A stretch of DNA of 64,000 nt from Halocaridina rubra (GCA_037179515.1 JAXCGZ010021131.1:1-64000); one strand, 5' to 3'; counted from the stretch's first letter, positions 12,329 through 28,260 are shown. Notes: generated by a model from the letters alone, not told the origin. A program made the numbers and translations.

Positions 12329-13416
12329 TAATTTTTTTTTTTTTACCCCGACCGGGACTCGAACCTAGGACTTATGATTACTAAGTCAAGGCGCTACCAC
12401 TACACCACAGAAGGTTAAAAGGAATCCAACCTTATAGCTTATATCTGCTATACTTAGGAATGAACGCATTCTAACTGAATGCCACTATGTTCATATTACA
12501 GATTCCCCAACCTCACTCGTGGCTTCATTTTAGCATTTAATTCAATTCCCAATCTCATTCGGGCATGAAATATCAAAGAAGCACATTACATATGTGCGAA
12601 CATGAATAATTTTTTTACCCCGACCGGGACTCGAACCTAGGACTTATGATTACTAAGTCAAGGCGCTACCACTACACCACAGAAAGTTAAAAGGAATCCA
12701 ACCTTATAGCTTATATCTGCTATACTTAGGAATGAACGCATTCTAACTGAATGCCACTATGTTCATATTACAGATTCCCCAACCTCACTCGTGGCTTCAT
12801 TTTAGCATTTAATTCAATTCCCAATCTCATTCGGGCATGAAATATCAAAGAAGCACATTACATATGTGCGAACATGAATATTTTTTTTTTTACCCCGACC
12901 GGGACTCGAACCTAGGACTTATGATTACTAAGTCAAGGCGCTACCACTACACCACAGAAGGTTAAAAGGAATCCAACCTTATAGCTTATATCTGCTATAC
13001 TTAGGAATGAACGCATTCTAACTGAATGCCACTATGTTCATATTACAGATTCCCCAACCTCACTCGTGGCTTCATTTTAGCATTTAATTCAATTCCCAAT
13101 CTCATTCGGGCATGAAATATCAAAGAAGCACATTACATATGTGCGAACATGAATATTTTTTTTTTACCCCGACCGGGACTCGAACCTAGGACTTATGATT
13201 ACTAAGTCAAGGCGCTACCACTACACCACAGAAGTTTTTAAGGAATCCAACCTTATAGCTTATATCTGCTATACTTAGGAATGAACGCATTCTAACTGAA
13301 TGCCACTATGTTCATATTACAGATTCCCCAACCTCACTCGTGGCTTCATTTTAGCATTTAATTCAATTCCCAATCTCATTCGGGCATGAAATATCAAAGA
13401 AGCACATTACATATGT
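12326..13416 (-). repeat. Tandem array of four ~275 bp tRNA-like units
   Basis: Unit starts are near 12326, 12604, 12876 and 13151. Each unit contains, on the minus strand, a tRNA-like head with the A box TGTAGTGGTAGCGC and a perfect B box (GGTTCGAGTCC). A T-rich tract on the plus strand lies next to the head. A body of about 190 bp follows (CTTAGGAATGAACGCATTCT, CCTCACTCGTGGCTTC and CATTCGGGCATGAA on the plus strand). The copies are almost identical, and the poly-T length varies from about 7 to 13. Related diverged units occur at 31170-31670. It may be a SINE amplified in tandem or a tRNA-derived satellite. Confidence 0.85.
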
Positions 13417-13417
13417 G

Positions 13418-13861
13418 TCTCTGGACACATGCATGCCTCAATGCATACTCGTAGTATAACTTCTGTTCTCTGGACACATGCATGCCTCAATGCATACTCG
13501 TAGTGTAACTTCTGTTCTCTGGACACATGCATGCCTCAATGCATACTCGTAGTGTAACTTCTGTTCTCTGGACACATGCATGCCTCAATGCATACTCGTA
13601 GTATAACTTCTGTTCTCTGAATACATGCATGCCTCAATGCATACTAGTACTGTAACTTCTGTTCTTTGGACATATGCATGCCTCATTGCATACTCGTACT
13701 GTAACTTCTGTTCTCTGGACACATGCATGCCTCGATGCATACTCGTAGTGTAACTTCTGTTCTCTGGACACATGCATGCCTCAATGCATACTCGTAGTGT
13801 AACTTCTGTTCTCTGGACACATGCATGCCTCAATGCATACTGGCAGGGTAACTTCTGTTCT
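13418..13861. repeat. 49 bp minisatellite, nine copies
   Basis: Copies start every 49 bp (GGACACATG near 13423, 13472, 13521 and so on). Each contains two ATGCAT palindromes separated by GCCTCA, and AACTTCTGTTCTC. The array begins exactly where the fourth 275 bp unit breaks off. Because 49 is not a multiple of three, the minus-strand open frame cycles through frames and is not a protein gene. Confidence 0.95.
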
Positions 13862-14038
13862 CTTGACCCTTTACGTTAATCAAGAACCATATTGAACATG
13901 AAAACGCCGCGTCAGCATTTTATGCTTGAACAAAGAGAAAACACTATCGATTTATATAATGCATTGAACTGCATGTTTAAAGAATAGTCATGGCTCTTTG
14001 ACCTTACACATCTGTTTGATCTATGTATCTACATTTCT

Positions 14039-14194
<156 letters not shown>

Positions 14195-14214
14195 CAAAAA
14201 AAAAAAAAATTAAG

Positions 14215-14465
14215 GTCTTTTGGACTTGAATTTAACTGTTCAGGACAGTTCGATGTTAAGTCTTCCTTCAGTTGCGGTTTTTTGCCTTTTTCCACAGGTA
14301 CACCGAATATTCTGGAGTATTTGTTACAAATTACTTGTTATCCCTTCACGTCTGTCGAGTCACAACACTCCCCATCTCTGTTTCTCTTTGTTTATGTATT
14401 CTTGGTGCCCGGACCCGATGAAGGCAGTTTGCTTTGACCGTCTCGGTGTTACTTATAAAAAAAAT
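14215..14465 (+). mobile_element. SINE-B copy
   Basis: It has the family blocks GGACAGTTCGATGTTAAGTC, CACCGAATATTCTGGA, CCCTTCACGTCTG and CCCGGACCCGATGAAGGCAG. It ends in the LINE-B-type tail (CTCGGTGTTACTTATAAAAA). No target duplication was established. The body also resembles the copies at 22915, 25872, 27305, 29378, 42955 and 47255. Confidence 0.75.
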
Positions 14466-14469
14466 CAAT

Positions 14470-14489
14470 ATGTGTGTGTGTGTGTGTGT

Positions 14490-14544
<55 letters not shown>
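14470..14544. repeat. (TG)n microsatellite
   Basis: About 37 TG units with one GG interruption, starting within 10 bp of the SINE-B A-rich end. Confidence 0.96.
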
Positions 14545-15557
<1,013 letters not shown>

Positions 15558-15659
15558 ACCATTTGGTCGCTTGTTATGAACAAAATGTTTTTCTTAATCA
15601 TAATTGGTAATCACAACCACTTTTCTACCATACATAAATTAGACTTTCTATGTATTATT

Positions 15660-15686
15660 ATCATAATAATAATAATAATAATAATA

Positions 15687-15755
<69 letters not shown>

Positions 15756-15757
15756 GA
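15660..15757. repeat. (AAT)n-(ATT)n inverted microsatellite
   Basis: About eight AAT units switch directly to about 22 ATT units, forming a hairpin-capable junction. Confidence 0.96.
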
Positions 15758-15810
15758 TTTTTTTAGCAAACCAAAAATAGCACTTAGCTCATTATAGTAT
15801 CTAGCCGAGC

Positions 15811-15918
15811 ACATACATACATACGTACATGTATTAATACATACGTACATACATAAATACATACATACATACATACATACATACATACATACATACATAC
15901 ATACATACATACATACAT
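15811..15918. repeat. (ATAC)n microsatellite
   Basis: CATA tetranucleotides with a few interruptions in the first half and a pure run after 15860. Confidence 0.96.
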
Positions 15919-16101
15919 TAAGTGTCACCCATTCTTCTCCTAACCTTTGATGTAGTAATGTTAAATAATACATCCTTTTTTTCGATGACGTGAAGCTATA
16001 TTGTAATTTGTTAAGGTCAAGCTTTTGACCTCTGGAAACAGGGTGTGGAAAGCATTATTATATGCTTCACATATACCTGGGAGGGGCTGTCTTCACTCTG
16101 G

Positions 16102-16310
16102 TTATTTGTTTGATCGTTTGTTGGTGTCTCTGTTTGAGATTTACTTTGTGTTTTATGAGATTTATTTTAGTGTTGGAGGTGTTTTAAAAGCTCAGATGCT
16201 TATTTGTTTGATCGTTTTGTTCGTGTCTTTGTTTGAGATATTACTTTGTTTGTGTTTTATGAGACTTATTTTAATACTGGAGGTGTTTTATATGATCAGA
16301 TATGAGACTC
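16102..16310. repeat. Two diverged tandem copies, about 100 bp each
   Basis: TTATTTGTTTGATCGTTT begins both copies (about 16102 and 16199), and both end in a GGAGGTGTTTTA block. The open frame across them is not supported as coding. Confidence 0.8.
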
Positions 16311-16558
16311 ATCGTGTTTAATAAGTGTCTGTGATTAATAACCATTTTTTTTTATGTTTACGGGAGAGTCATTTGCTCGCAAATCCCCGTCTCCTGGTCA
16401 TTATTTCAGGGCACTTTAGAGGTAAACATGTAAAGAACTGCGCAAGTAATTTATAAAAATATATTAATTTTTGAAAATAAATTAATTTATGAAAATAAAT
16501 TAACTTCAGATTTTTCATATAGTAAATTTGCCTTAATTTAAACATTAATATCTAGAGA

Positions 16559-16722
16559 GAGTGACTTTGAGGCGTCAGGTCGAGGGTTCGCGCCCCGTCA
16601 CGGTCTGAGGTTAGCAAGGGCATGCACTCAGGGTAACGATTACATCTGCCAAAACAAGTCCTTAGCAAGAAGGCAACCGTCCTAGCCCTTGGTAGAAAAG
16701 GGAGTCCGTGACGTAAAATCGT
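16559..16722 (+). mobile_element. SINE-A copy, 5'-truncated
   Basis: It starts inside the head at GACTTTGAGGCGTCAGG, keeps the B box GGGTTCGCGCC, and ends GTCCGTGACGTAAAATCG. No target duplication is seen. Confidence 0.88.
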
Positions 16723-16960
16723 AAAGTGTCCTGTAAGTGACACCACCAGTCTAGTTATGTACTTACTCTGCCTCCTTAAATTCTCAGGAACTGCTACATG
16801 AGGGACACCTCTACCCTTTCCTTCTCGTCATGGGCCTCTGGTGAGTGGCAGTTGTACCTACCGAAATAGGTGAGTATTCCATAATATATTTTTCTGCTAT
16901 TAATTTATTCCCAGATTTTCTCTTCAGTATTCCGTTGACTCGTTTTTTTTTTTTTTTATA

Positions 16961-17105
16961 GCCGAGGGGTCAGCTTGCTCAACCCGGGAGTTGACGCCAT
17001 GATCGAGTCCACCATGGGGCACAAGGAAGGGCATCCAGCCTTAATTCCCCAGGCACGCTGTTTGTGTCCACCCCTATATTGAGGACCACCAATGACATAT
17101 AAAAG
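16961..17105 (+). mobile_element. SINE-C copy
   Basis: Contains AAGGAAGGGCATCCAGCC, TTAATTCCCCAGG and TGTGTCCACCCC, the family body, ending in an ATATAAAA stretch. The tRNA-like head is weak. A poly-T tract precedes it. Confidence 0.7.
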
Positions 17106-17240
17106 GATTATTTTTCTTTATGCTTATTGCAGAAGACTGAAAGAATAGGATAAAAATAATGTTGCTTTAAATTTAAATACAATTATTAAGTTTCGAGAAC
17201 TGTAATTTCAAATTTAGGTTATATATCTCGTAAATATCTC

Positions 17241-17341
<101 letters not shown>

Positions 17342-17446
17342 ATTACGAAAGAATAGAGACTGGGAAACGTGGAAACATGGTAGAAATATGTACGTTAACC
17401 ACTCCCAGATTTGTTAATGAGCATAATATGCACACACACACACACA

Positions 17447-19783
<2,337 letters not shown>

Positions 19784-19862
<79 letters not shown>
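19784..19862. repeat. (TG)n at the 5' end of a LINE-A copy
   Basis: About 38 TG units on the 5' side of the minus-strand element, taken as the other half of its target microsatellite. Confidence 0.96.
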
Positions 19863-19863
<1 letters not shown>

Positions 19864-20028
19864 ATGTGTTTGTGTTTGTGTATACAACCCAAATTCGTAT
19901 AACCAGAGTTATATGATACTCAGACTTGTATTTCAAGGCTGTTATGTCAGGATTATATCATACCAGTGCACTTACAACTGTGTTGATGTTCACTCATGTA
20001 TCCGGTATGCTCTTCAATCAGTACATCG

Positions 20029-20030
<2 letters not shown>

Positions 20031-20098
<68 letters not shown>
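20031..20098. repeat. (CA)n at the 5' end of a LINE-A copy
   Basis: About 33 CA units, ending directly at the LINE-A sequence GAGTGGATAGGG. Confidence 0.96.
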
Positions 20099-20101
<3 letters not shown>

Positions 20102-20396
20102 TGGATAGGGATCGATATTTTGATATGGCTGGCTCTAGAACTAGAGGTCATAGTTTGAAGCTTCGTAAGAAAACTTCTTTGCAGGATGTAAGGAAATTCT
20201 TTTTCAGTGTAAGAGTAGTTGATAATTGGAATTGGCTAAGCGAGGAGGTAGTTAATGCGATCTCAATCCATAGTTTTAAGGACAGGTATGATAAGTATGA
20301 CTAAGTATAAAATGGAACCGATCAGGAGACGGGAAGATACGAGCTTTGGGCTCTTTCCCGTAAACACAATTAGGTAATCACAATTAGGTAATCACA
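20099..20396 (+). mobile_element. LINE-A 3' fragment
   Basis: It encodes the last ORF2 residues ([16 protein letters not shown] to [10 protein letters not shown]), then the 3' UTR and two terminal CACAATTAGGTAAT-type units. Its 5' flank is (CA)n, and its 3' flank is a second LINE-A fragment. Confidence 0.9.
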
Positions 20397-20534
20397 GCGA
20401 GGAGGCAGTTAATGCTAACTCAATCCATAGTTTTAAGGACAGGTATGATAAGTATCACTAAGTACATAATGGAACCGATCAGGAGACGGGAAGATCCGAG
20501 CTTTGGGCTCTTTCCCGTAAATACAATTAGGTAA

Positions 20535-20536
<2 letters not shown>
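20397..20536 (+). mobile_element. Second LINE-A 3' fragment, directly adjoining
   Basis: It starts at GCGAGGAGGCAGTTAATG in the final ORF2 codons and ends with one CAATTAGGTAAT unit running into (CA)n (20537-20590). Two successive insertions at the same microsatellite are the simplest reading. Confidence 0.85.

Positions 20537-20590
<54 letters not shown>
20537..20590. repeat. (CA)n microsatellite
   Basis: About 27 CA units following the LINE-A terminal unit. Confidence 0.96.
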
Positions 20591-20592
<2 letters not shown>

Positions 20593-20866
20593 AAAGAGTG
20601 TTCTAGCTATAAACATTATTGCCCTTAAAGCCCCAGATCGTAAGAGTATTATTACATCATTAGCTCCATACACCTAAATGTATTTCCATGTAGCTTAATA
20701 CGAGTTACAAGCTTGCAAAGTCACACTCCCCTTCGGAGAGCAGCTGACGTAGAGATTCCATACTTACTACTTATAGTCGAAAAACAGACTCCTTTCTTTG
20801 AGATACGCCATAAAATGGTGAGATAAAAGACAGAGACTTGACTCTGGGATACCTCTTTAATATATT

Positions 20867-20975
20867 CATACATATACATGGCCCCATTCCCCCTTGTAAG
20901 GGGGTGGCCTAGCCAAGATCCACACATAACCCAACTACTCCTCATAGCTCCTTGGGGATAAAGGGTGTAATACAC
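20867..20975 (-). mobile_element. SINE-D copy
   Basis: The reverse complement carries TTTATCCCCAAGGAGCTA, the GGCCACCCCC-type hairpin and a tail of TATGTATATG, matching the 5829 copy in reverse. Confidence 0.65.
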
Positions 20976-21344
20976 AAAGCACAAAATCAGTTTCTTTTTA
21001 AGTGTTAATTTCTGGTTAGTAGTATTGTTTCCAACATGTCGGAAACACGTTCTCAAGACCTTTCTTTGGATCTCCGTTTCGTAATTTTTTTACATCCTTT
21101 CTCACGCCATGATCATTTACATAATACTTGATGAGTAATTGGGAAATTGGAGAGGATGTGTATTGTGTCCTTGAAATTTTTTTTGCTTTTAATCACGAGT
21201 AAAGCTAAGTTTTTTTTTTTTTTTTTTTTTTTTTAGGAAAGTCCTTGGGTTTTTTTTCTTGGCCCTTATATAAACGCGTGCTTGCGAAAATACTCTTCGA
21301 TGATATACACCAAATATATAAATGATATACTCATTGATTCTGTT
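20976..21344. other. Unassigned DNA with poly-T
   Basis: A T22 run lies near 21211. No gene recognised. Confidence 0.45.
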
Positions 21345-21485
21345 GAGTTAGCAAGAGTTGAAATCCATCTCACGCCAGTACTCTAACAGAACCTGAGAAA
21401 AAATCAGATTCAGTTAATTTTTGGGGGAATCAATCTCGGACCTCTTGGGTGTGAATGAAACCCGTATCCATTGTGTTGCGAAGGA
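21345..21485 (-). mobile_element. SINE-E candidate, old copy
   Basis: Resembles 44690-44815: both have a GTTGAGTTAGCAAGAG/GCTGAGTTGGCAGGAG start on the plus strand and a GGACCTCTTGGGTG/GGACCTCCTGGGTG block. The class is inferred from the B-box-like GGGTTCAATTCC in the 44 kb copy. Confidence 0.45.
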
Positions 21486-21689
21486 AAAGCATTATATTAT
21501 GAAATAATTAATTTTTCGCTATAACGTACATCTATGCTGGAAAGTATCAGCCTTGTGTTATTTTTGATGAGTGTCTGTACTTGTGCTTGCGAGATGGATA
21601 GGTTCTCCTCATGGTGAGAAATTAGACCTACTCTGATTCCCAATACTCTCTAAGTCATCTTTTATTTTCCTGGGCCTAGGAGCAAGAAC

Positions 21690-21800
21690 ACCTTTTCAGT
21701 GTTACCCCACACGTTGCATATATTGACTCAATAGAGCAAAGCAAGGGGATAATGAATCCCCTCTTCATAGTTCCTCTCGTGAAGAGTCAAGGCTCACAAA
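21690..21800 (+). mobile_element. SINE-F copy (partial)
   Basis: Shares AGAGCAAAGCAAGGGGA, GAATCCCCTC and AAGAGTCAAGG blocks with copies at 23783, 28095, 30795 and 57105. Confidence 0.5.
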
Positions 21801-22914
<1,114 letters not shown>

Positions 22915-23215
22915 TCTTCTTTTTTAATGATTGTGACACCAGGACGGGCAAAAAATAAATAATAGATAAATAAATCTACCCTCATCAGGCCTGGGTACGA
23001 AGAAACCAGAGAGAACCAGAGATCGGGAGTGTATTGTGACTTGTCAGATGTGAAGGGATAATAAGACATGTGCAATGAATATCCAAGAATATTCGGTGTT
23101 GATGTAGGCATAGAAGGAGAACACGTAACTGAAGGAAGACTTAACATCGAACTGTCCTGGACAGTCTTATTTAAGTCCAATAACCTCTCCAGGTGTAGTA
23201 TTGCAACAGGCAGTT
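22915..23215 (-). mobile_element. SINE-B copy, long
   Basis: One of the two longest members. On the minus strand it starts TTGGCCCATGGCACCAACTG, continues through GGACAGTTCGATGTTAAGTC and CACCGAATATTCTTGG, then the CATCTGACAAGTCACAA and CCAGGCCTGATGAGGG blocks, and ends in the CGTCCTGGTGTCACAATCA tail. An AAATA-rich insertion interrupts the tail. Confidence 0.78.
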
Positions 23216-23498
23216 GGTGCCATGGGCCAACCTACTACTCTTGATGGAACAGAACTTGTAACTAGAATTAACATTTTTATTCATTGTAGTCTCCAAGCAG
23301 TAAACAACGAAACTTTATCAGAAATAGACTTGTTTTTATGAGTTTTTTTTTTTTTCATCTCATCTATTCAACCTTAAGCCATGAAAGGAAAAACATTTTA
23401 TCCAAAGAGAATACAAGAAATTTTTTTTTTCGTTAGTCAGTATTGCCAAATTTCATTTGGCAAGTTTTGAATATTGCATATAATTGAAATCTGTCATA

Positions 23499-23693
23499 GC
23501 AGTCGCCGTGGCTCAAGCGGTAGCGTCCGCGACTCTGAGGCGTCATGTCGAGGTTCGCACCCCGTTACAGGTCTGAGGTTAACAAGGGCATGCACTCAGG
23601 GTAACGATTACATCTGCCAAAACAAGTCCTTCGCAAGAAGGCAACCGTCCTAGCCCTTGGTAGAAAAGGGAGTCCGTGACGTAAAACCGGAAC
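23499..23693 (+). mobile_element. SINE-A, complete copy with 19 bp target duplication
   Basis: It has the head with A-box region TGGCTCAAGCGGTAGCG and a B box missing one base (GAGGTTCGCACC). The target duplication ataattgaaatctgtcata (23480-23498) recurs with one mismatch at 23694-23712. Confidence 0.92.
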
Positions 23694-23782
23694 ATAATTA
23701 AAATCTGTCATAATTTTAGGTAAAAAAAACAACATTTTGGAACTTCTGTCCATAAACAAGAACCATATACCTCTTATAACAG

Positions 23783-23895
23783 GGTTGGCTGAGTCAAAGC
23801 GAAGTACTTTGACTCTGCGGAAAGAAAATACAGAAGAGGGGATACCCAGTCCCCTCGCTCCACTCCATTTTGTCGTTTTTTACGACGCACGAATG
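23783..23895 (-). mobile_element. SINE-F copy (partial)
   Basis: The reverse complement shows GTCGTAAAAAACGAC, a GGAGCGAGGGGACTGGG block and CAAAGTACTTCGC, the family core. Confidence 0.55.
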
Positions 23896-23924
23896 GAAAA
23901 CGTTTCTCAAAATGACAGAAAAAA

Positions 23925-24035
23925 TAAAAAGTACAGAGGACCCAGAGATATGGAGGACTAGGCCCTTAGATGACGATAGATCCGCTTTTTGAAGGCTGAT
24001 AGGTCATAAGAATTAGGATAGACAGATTGCAGAAA
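23925..24035 (-). mobile_element. LINE-B 3' fragment, internal piece
   Basis: Matches the C-terminal and 3' UTR junction of 5270-5830 (CAGAGGACCCAGAGATATGG, GATAGGTCATAAGAATTAGG). Both ends are lost. Confidence 0.75.
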
Positions 24036-24170
24036 TAACTGTACGAGTAAACTCGAATTCAGTGCTGTTCCTTGTTTATTCATTTAGTTAAATGTACAGT
24101 ACATGCAGCAGGTTACTTACTTACTTCCGTTGGTATTGTACAAACACTGTATTGTACAAACACTGTCCCT

Positions 24171-24364
24171 TGTTCCGGTTTTACGTCACGGACTCACTTT
24201 TCTACCAAGGGCTAGGACGGTTGCCTTCTTGCGAAGGACTTGTTTTGGCAGATGTAATCCTTATCCTGAGTGCATCCCCTTTCTAACCTTAGACCGTGAC
24301 CGGGCGCGAAGCCTCGACCTGACGCCTCAGAGTCGCGGACGCTACCACTTGAGCCACGGTGATT
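24171..24364 (-). mobile_element. SINE-A, complete copy with 12 bp target duplication
   Basis: A minus-strand copy ending TTCCGGTTTTACGTCAC on the plus strand. The duplication aacactgtccct is at 24159-24170 and 24365-24376. The B box is altered (AGGCTTCGCGCC). Confidence 0.92.
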
Positions 24365-24570
24365 AACACTGTCCCTAATACACCAAAAATATTGCAACTT
24401 CGAAGGCATGTAAATGTTTCAAGTATGTATCATAGTGTGGTAGATATTGTGATACTTTATAAACAAGTGATACATTTAATTATTTAGAAAGAAAGGGTGT
24501 TAAGTGAGTATCATGTATGTAAGTAATTCATAACTAAATGATCAAGTACTGATATCGACTCACAGTACAT

Positions 24571-24684
24571 AAATACCCAGTAAAGAATGTTAGGATTAGT
24601 TAGGTTAAGTTAGGTTAGATTATGTCAGGTTAATGCCTAACCTAACCTTTACTAACCTAACTTAACAATTTGCTGGTTTATTCA
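24571..24684. mobile_element. TTAGG-bearing palindromic MITE, second member
   Basis: The arms AAATACCCAGTAAAGAATGT and ACAATTTGCTGGTTTATTC are imperfectly inverted. Inside them GTTAGGTTAAGTTAGGTTAG on one side faces CTAACCT units on the other. Confidence 0.6.
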
Positions 24685-24869
24685 ATGTAAATGAATTCGT
24701 TATATGCACTTGATCCGATACTCAAAAGTAAGTTTGCAAGAGCAGTTGGCACAAGGCATCGTCGCCCAACTGAAAAAAAAAAATGTCAAACTCAGATATA
24801 CTGTGAAAGACAATACAAAAAATAAACTTAAGCGCAAATAAAAATAAACTTCTCTGCAACTCACACTAA

Positions 24870-25044
24870 GGCCCGATTTAGCTAGACACATACAAATGGG
24901 TTTCATAAACGCATCTGACGCATCCCGTAAGGGATCCTAGCCATACACACAACCGCGTCAGATGCGTTTATGAACTTCATTTGTGTGTGTCTAGCTAACT
25001 AACAATATTGTATCCTAGGTTTACACTGTTTAAGAAATCGGGCC
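24870..25044. mobile_element. Foldback MITE (family P), longer member
   Basis: It starts GGCCCGATTT and ends AAATCGGGCC. Inner inverted blocks are GCTAGACACA, AACGCATCTGACGC and AAGGGATCCTAG. Part of the left arm (the CAGTGTAAACC block) is deleted relative to the right arm. Confidence 0.85.
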
Positions 25045-25229
25045 AGTGTCTATAAACAGAACTTGGAATATCATATTATGAGGCTTGTTGTCTAGAAATG
25101 TAAAAAATAGTTGAACAAGGGAATGCCTTTGACGGAACCTTGTCTCAACAACTTGTAATGTTGACCAGAAACACAGAAGCTCCAGAAAGGGAAGAGAACA
25201 AGATTATGAAATTCTCCTCCGTATATATA

Positions 25230-25486
<257 letters not shown>

Positions 25487-25490
<4 letters not shown>

Positions 25491-25870
25491 TTACCCTCTT
25501 CAAAAATTTCGTTATGTGTCCTGTATACCTTTTCGAGCCATTCATCACCCTGTATAAAAGAAGTTCATATACAACATGTTCCTGAGATAGTGACGCAATA
25601 CTCATTTGTCTTGGAAAAATAATAATACACTTCTATCAGGAAGTCATTTAAAAGGAAAAATTGAATTAAATTTATCCTTAAAAAGTTTATCTAGAGGAAT
25701 GTGAGTTCTTGTTGAGCGTGTCTGGAAGTACCTGTTTATCCTTGCGTGGCTGAGACGAAAGTTCTAGACATGTGTGACTGTCTATTTTTATGGATTGGGA
25801 TTTTTTTTTACTAAGTTACCCCTTAATTTTTCCATTTTCTGTGCTGTCTCTAAAAAAATGTATAAAAAAG
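25487..25870. other. Unassigned AT-rich DNA
   Basis: No gene or shared repeat recognised. Confidence 0.45.
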
Positions 25871-25871
25871 G

Positions 25872-26045
25872 ATTTTTTTTTTTTTTAAATTGTGATACCA
25901 GGACGGGCAAAAGAAAATGCCTCCAGCAGGCCTGGGCACCAAGAAAACATAATGAGAATAGACACGGAGATGGGGAGTGTTGTGACTTGTCAGATGTGAG
26001 GGGATAATAAGAGATGCGTAATGAATATGAAAGAATACTGTACTT
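25872..26045 (-). mobile_element. SINE-B copy, 5'-truncated
   Basis: It has the tail CGTCCTGGTATCACAATTTA followed by A/T-rich sequence, plus the CCAGGCCTGCTGGAGG and CTGACAAGTCACAACACTCC blocks on the minus strand. Confidence 0.72.
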
Positions 26046-26078
26046 GCATTTATATGAGTATACATATATTTTAATTCA

Positions 26079-26247
26079 TCCGCGACTCTGAGGCTTCAGG
26101 TCGAGGGTTCGCGCCCCGTCACGGTCTGAGGTTTGCAAAAGCATGCACTCAGGGTAACGGCCAAAACAAGTCCTTCGCAAAAAGGCAACCGTCCTAGCCC
26201 TTGGTTGAAAAGGGAGTCCGTGACGTAAAACCGGAACAACAAAAGAA
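26079..26247 (+). mobile_element. SINE-A, 5'-truncated with 13 bp target duplication
   Basis: It starts within the head (CCGCGACTCTGAGGC) and lacks a 10 bp block after GGGTAACG. The duplication atattttaattca (26066-26078) recurs with one mismatch at 26248-26260. Confidence 0.88.
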
Positions 26248-26428
26248 ATATTTTATTTCAGTTTTGGTTTATAGTTCGTAACAAATATTGTGTTCTCTGT
26301 CGAATTACGATTTTAGGTGTAATGGCGTTTACCGCAGATTTACTTATAATTATTATTATTTTTTGGTCCTTGTTCCTAATCACTTACTGAAAATAGCAAA
26401 TTAGGAGGCTGAGTGAGTAAAACCTTTA

Positions 26429-26475
26429 TTTCATCGACCCCACATAAGAGTGGGAAAAGATGTAGACGAAGAAAA
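26429..26475 (+). mobile_element. LINE-C 3' tail fragment
   Basis: Carries ATCGACCCCACATAAGAGTG then GGGAAAAGATGTAGACGAAG, the same terminus as 28600-28660 and 58617-58680. Confidence 0.7.
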
Positions 26476-26744
26476 GTACAATGGGTATTCTGTTACAAAT
26501 CTAGGAGTACACTTATAAGTAAAGGTCAAGGCAAAGGTTGTCGGGTTTCAGTTCCGATATCCATCCTCAAAACGTCAGCCGGGGCAAGCCCCAACCCCCC
26601 CCCCACTGTGGTGACCAGCCACAGTAGTAACCTCCCCAGTAAACAGCTTAAACTCTCGGTCTTGGGCGGAAACCGATCTCTCTACCTCGTGAATGCGAAG
26701 CCAGCGCGTTACTGATATGTAGAATTAGTAATGAAAAATTCTTA
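26476..26744. other. Unassigned DNA with possible tRNA-like remnant
   Basis: The reverse complement at 26650-26715 reads GTAACGCGCTGGCTTCGCAT then GAGGTAGAGAGATCGG. This is vaguely tRNA-like, but no B box is convincing. Confidence 0.3.
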
Positions 26745-26855
26745 GCACAGTGGCTCAGTCTTTGAAACAGCGAATATTGCAGACGTCGGTCTGCTTTCGC
26801 TCCCCGTCACTTTATAAGGTAATCAAGGTAATGCAATCAGGATAACTAATACATA
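26745..26855 (+). mobile_element. SINE-A remnant, strongly decayed
   Basis: CAGTGGCTCAGTC, GCTCCCCGTCACTTTATAAGG and TGCAATCAGGATAACTAATAC align in order with the SINE-A head and body. The 3' half is lost or too diverged to place. Confidence 0.5.
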
Positions 26856-26947
26856 ATGCCAATAATAAGTAATAATCAATAAGTCAACCGTAATAGCCAT
26901 AGGATGAATAAGGTAATAAGTGAAGTAATAACTTTTATTATAATTAT

Positions 26948-27154
<207 letters not shown>

Positions 27155-27304
27155 ACAACAACAACACATTTCCAGACCAGATGCCCTATATCGCCTGCAG
27201 TCAGTAGGGTGACCACATCTGTAATGCAAGACCTGAAGTAACAAGGCATTAACACTAATATCTATGCAGTAGAAGTGAGGATATGAAAAGAGGGATTTAA
27301 TTAT

Positions 27305-27630
27305 TATTTTTTTTTATGATTGTGACACCAGGAAGGGCGAAAAAACAAAAGAAAAAAATCTGCCCTCATCGGGCCTGGGCACGAAGAAAACAAATGGTAA
27401 AGAGAAATAGAGATGGGGAGTCTTGTGACTTGTCAGATGTGAAGGGATAGTAAGAGATGTGTAACGATATATCCAAGAACATTCGGTGTTGATATACGCA
27501 AAGAAAAAGACACCGTAACTGAAGGAAGACTTAGCATCGAGCTGTCCTGCAGACAGTCCTGCTTAAGTCCAAAAGACCTTTCAGTTGTAGTATCGCAACG
27601 GGCGACTGGTGCCATGGGCCAGCTTACTAC
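27305..27630 (-). mobile_element. SINE-B copy, long
   Basis: Near full length. The minus-strand start is TGGCCCATGGCACCAGTCGC. It has the CAGTTCGATG-type junction as CAGCTCGATGCTAAGTC, CACCGAATGTTCTTGG, CTGACAAGTCACAAGACTCC and CCAGGCCCGATGAGGGCAG, and ends CTTCCTGGTGTCACAATCAT. Confidence 0.78.
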
Positions 27631-28094
27631 ATGGTATGAGAGTTATAGCTGTCGAGGGGGAGGGTCAGGGAATGGAAGACTATTTCTATACTCACTTTAT
27701 GTTGTTAGTAACTTGTAAGGAGTCATGCAAGCAAAAAAACTAAAGCTATTCAGTACACCCGTATAGCGTGTATGAGCGCACGCTATTTATTCGCTACACA
27801 CTCTATCACTTAACCTTCACACCCATTTTTTGTCGTATATATGTATAATTTACACATTTTATTAACCCCAGATATATGTATATAAAACTACAATATTCAT
27901 TACGTTGTAGCTATCATTATTTTTTCCTCCGGTTATGCATGTTAAAACTCCTTTAATTTTAAGTTCTGAACTGACTCCCTCATTATGTAAGAACATCTGT
28001 GGTTAAAATATTTACAGATGAAGACACATAAATACTGTATGTTCTCTAGAGTATAGGTACAGGTGTCAGTAATGGCCACTGATCGAGGTATGAT
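27631..28094. other. Unassigned DNA
   Basis: No gene or repeat family recognised. Confidence 0.45.
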
Positions 28095-28260
28095 TACTCC
28101 CTCCGTGTTCCCCTAAGTCCCGTAAAAGTCGACTAAATTGGGCGGAGCAAGGGGACTGGGAGTCCCCTTCTTCTGCGTTTTCTTCCAGCAAGGAGTCAAG
28201 GAATTTAGCTCTGACTCAGTCACCCTCCTTAAAAGGGGGGTCTATGGCTGGTGTATTTAG
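28095..28260 (+). mobile_element. SINE-F copy
   Basis: Core GTCCCGTAAAAGTCGACTAA, GGAGCAAGGGGACTGGGAGT, AAGGAGTCAAGGAATTTAGC and a CCTTAAAAGGGGGG hairpin near the end. Confidence 0.65.

Noticed and set aside
13585..13833. 82-codon repetitive frame
   Set aside because: The 49 bp period shifts frame every unit, so the peptide is not a stable coding repeat.
13418..13861. Possible CRISPR array
   Set aside because: The 49 bp units are directly tandem with no spacers, and the context is eukaryotic.
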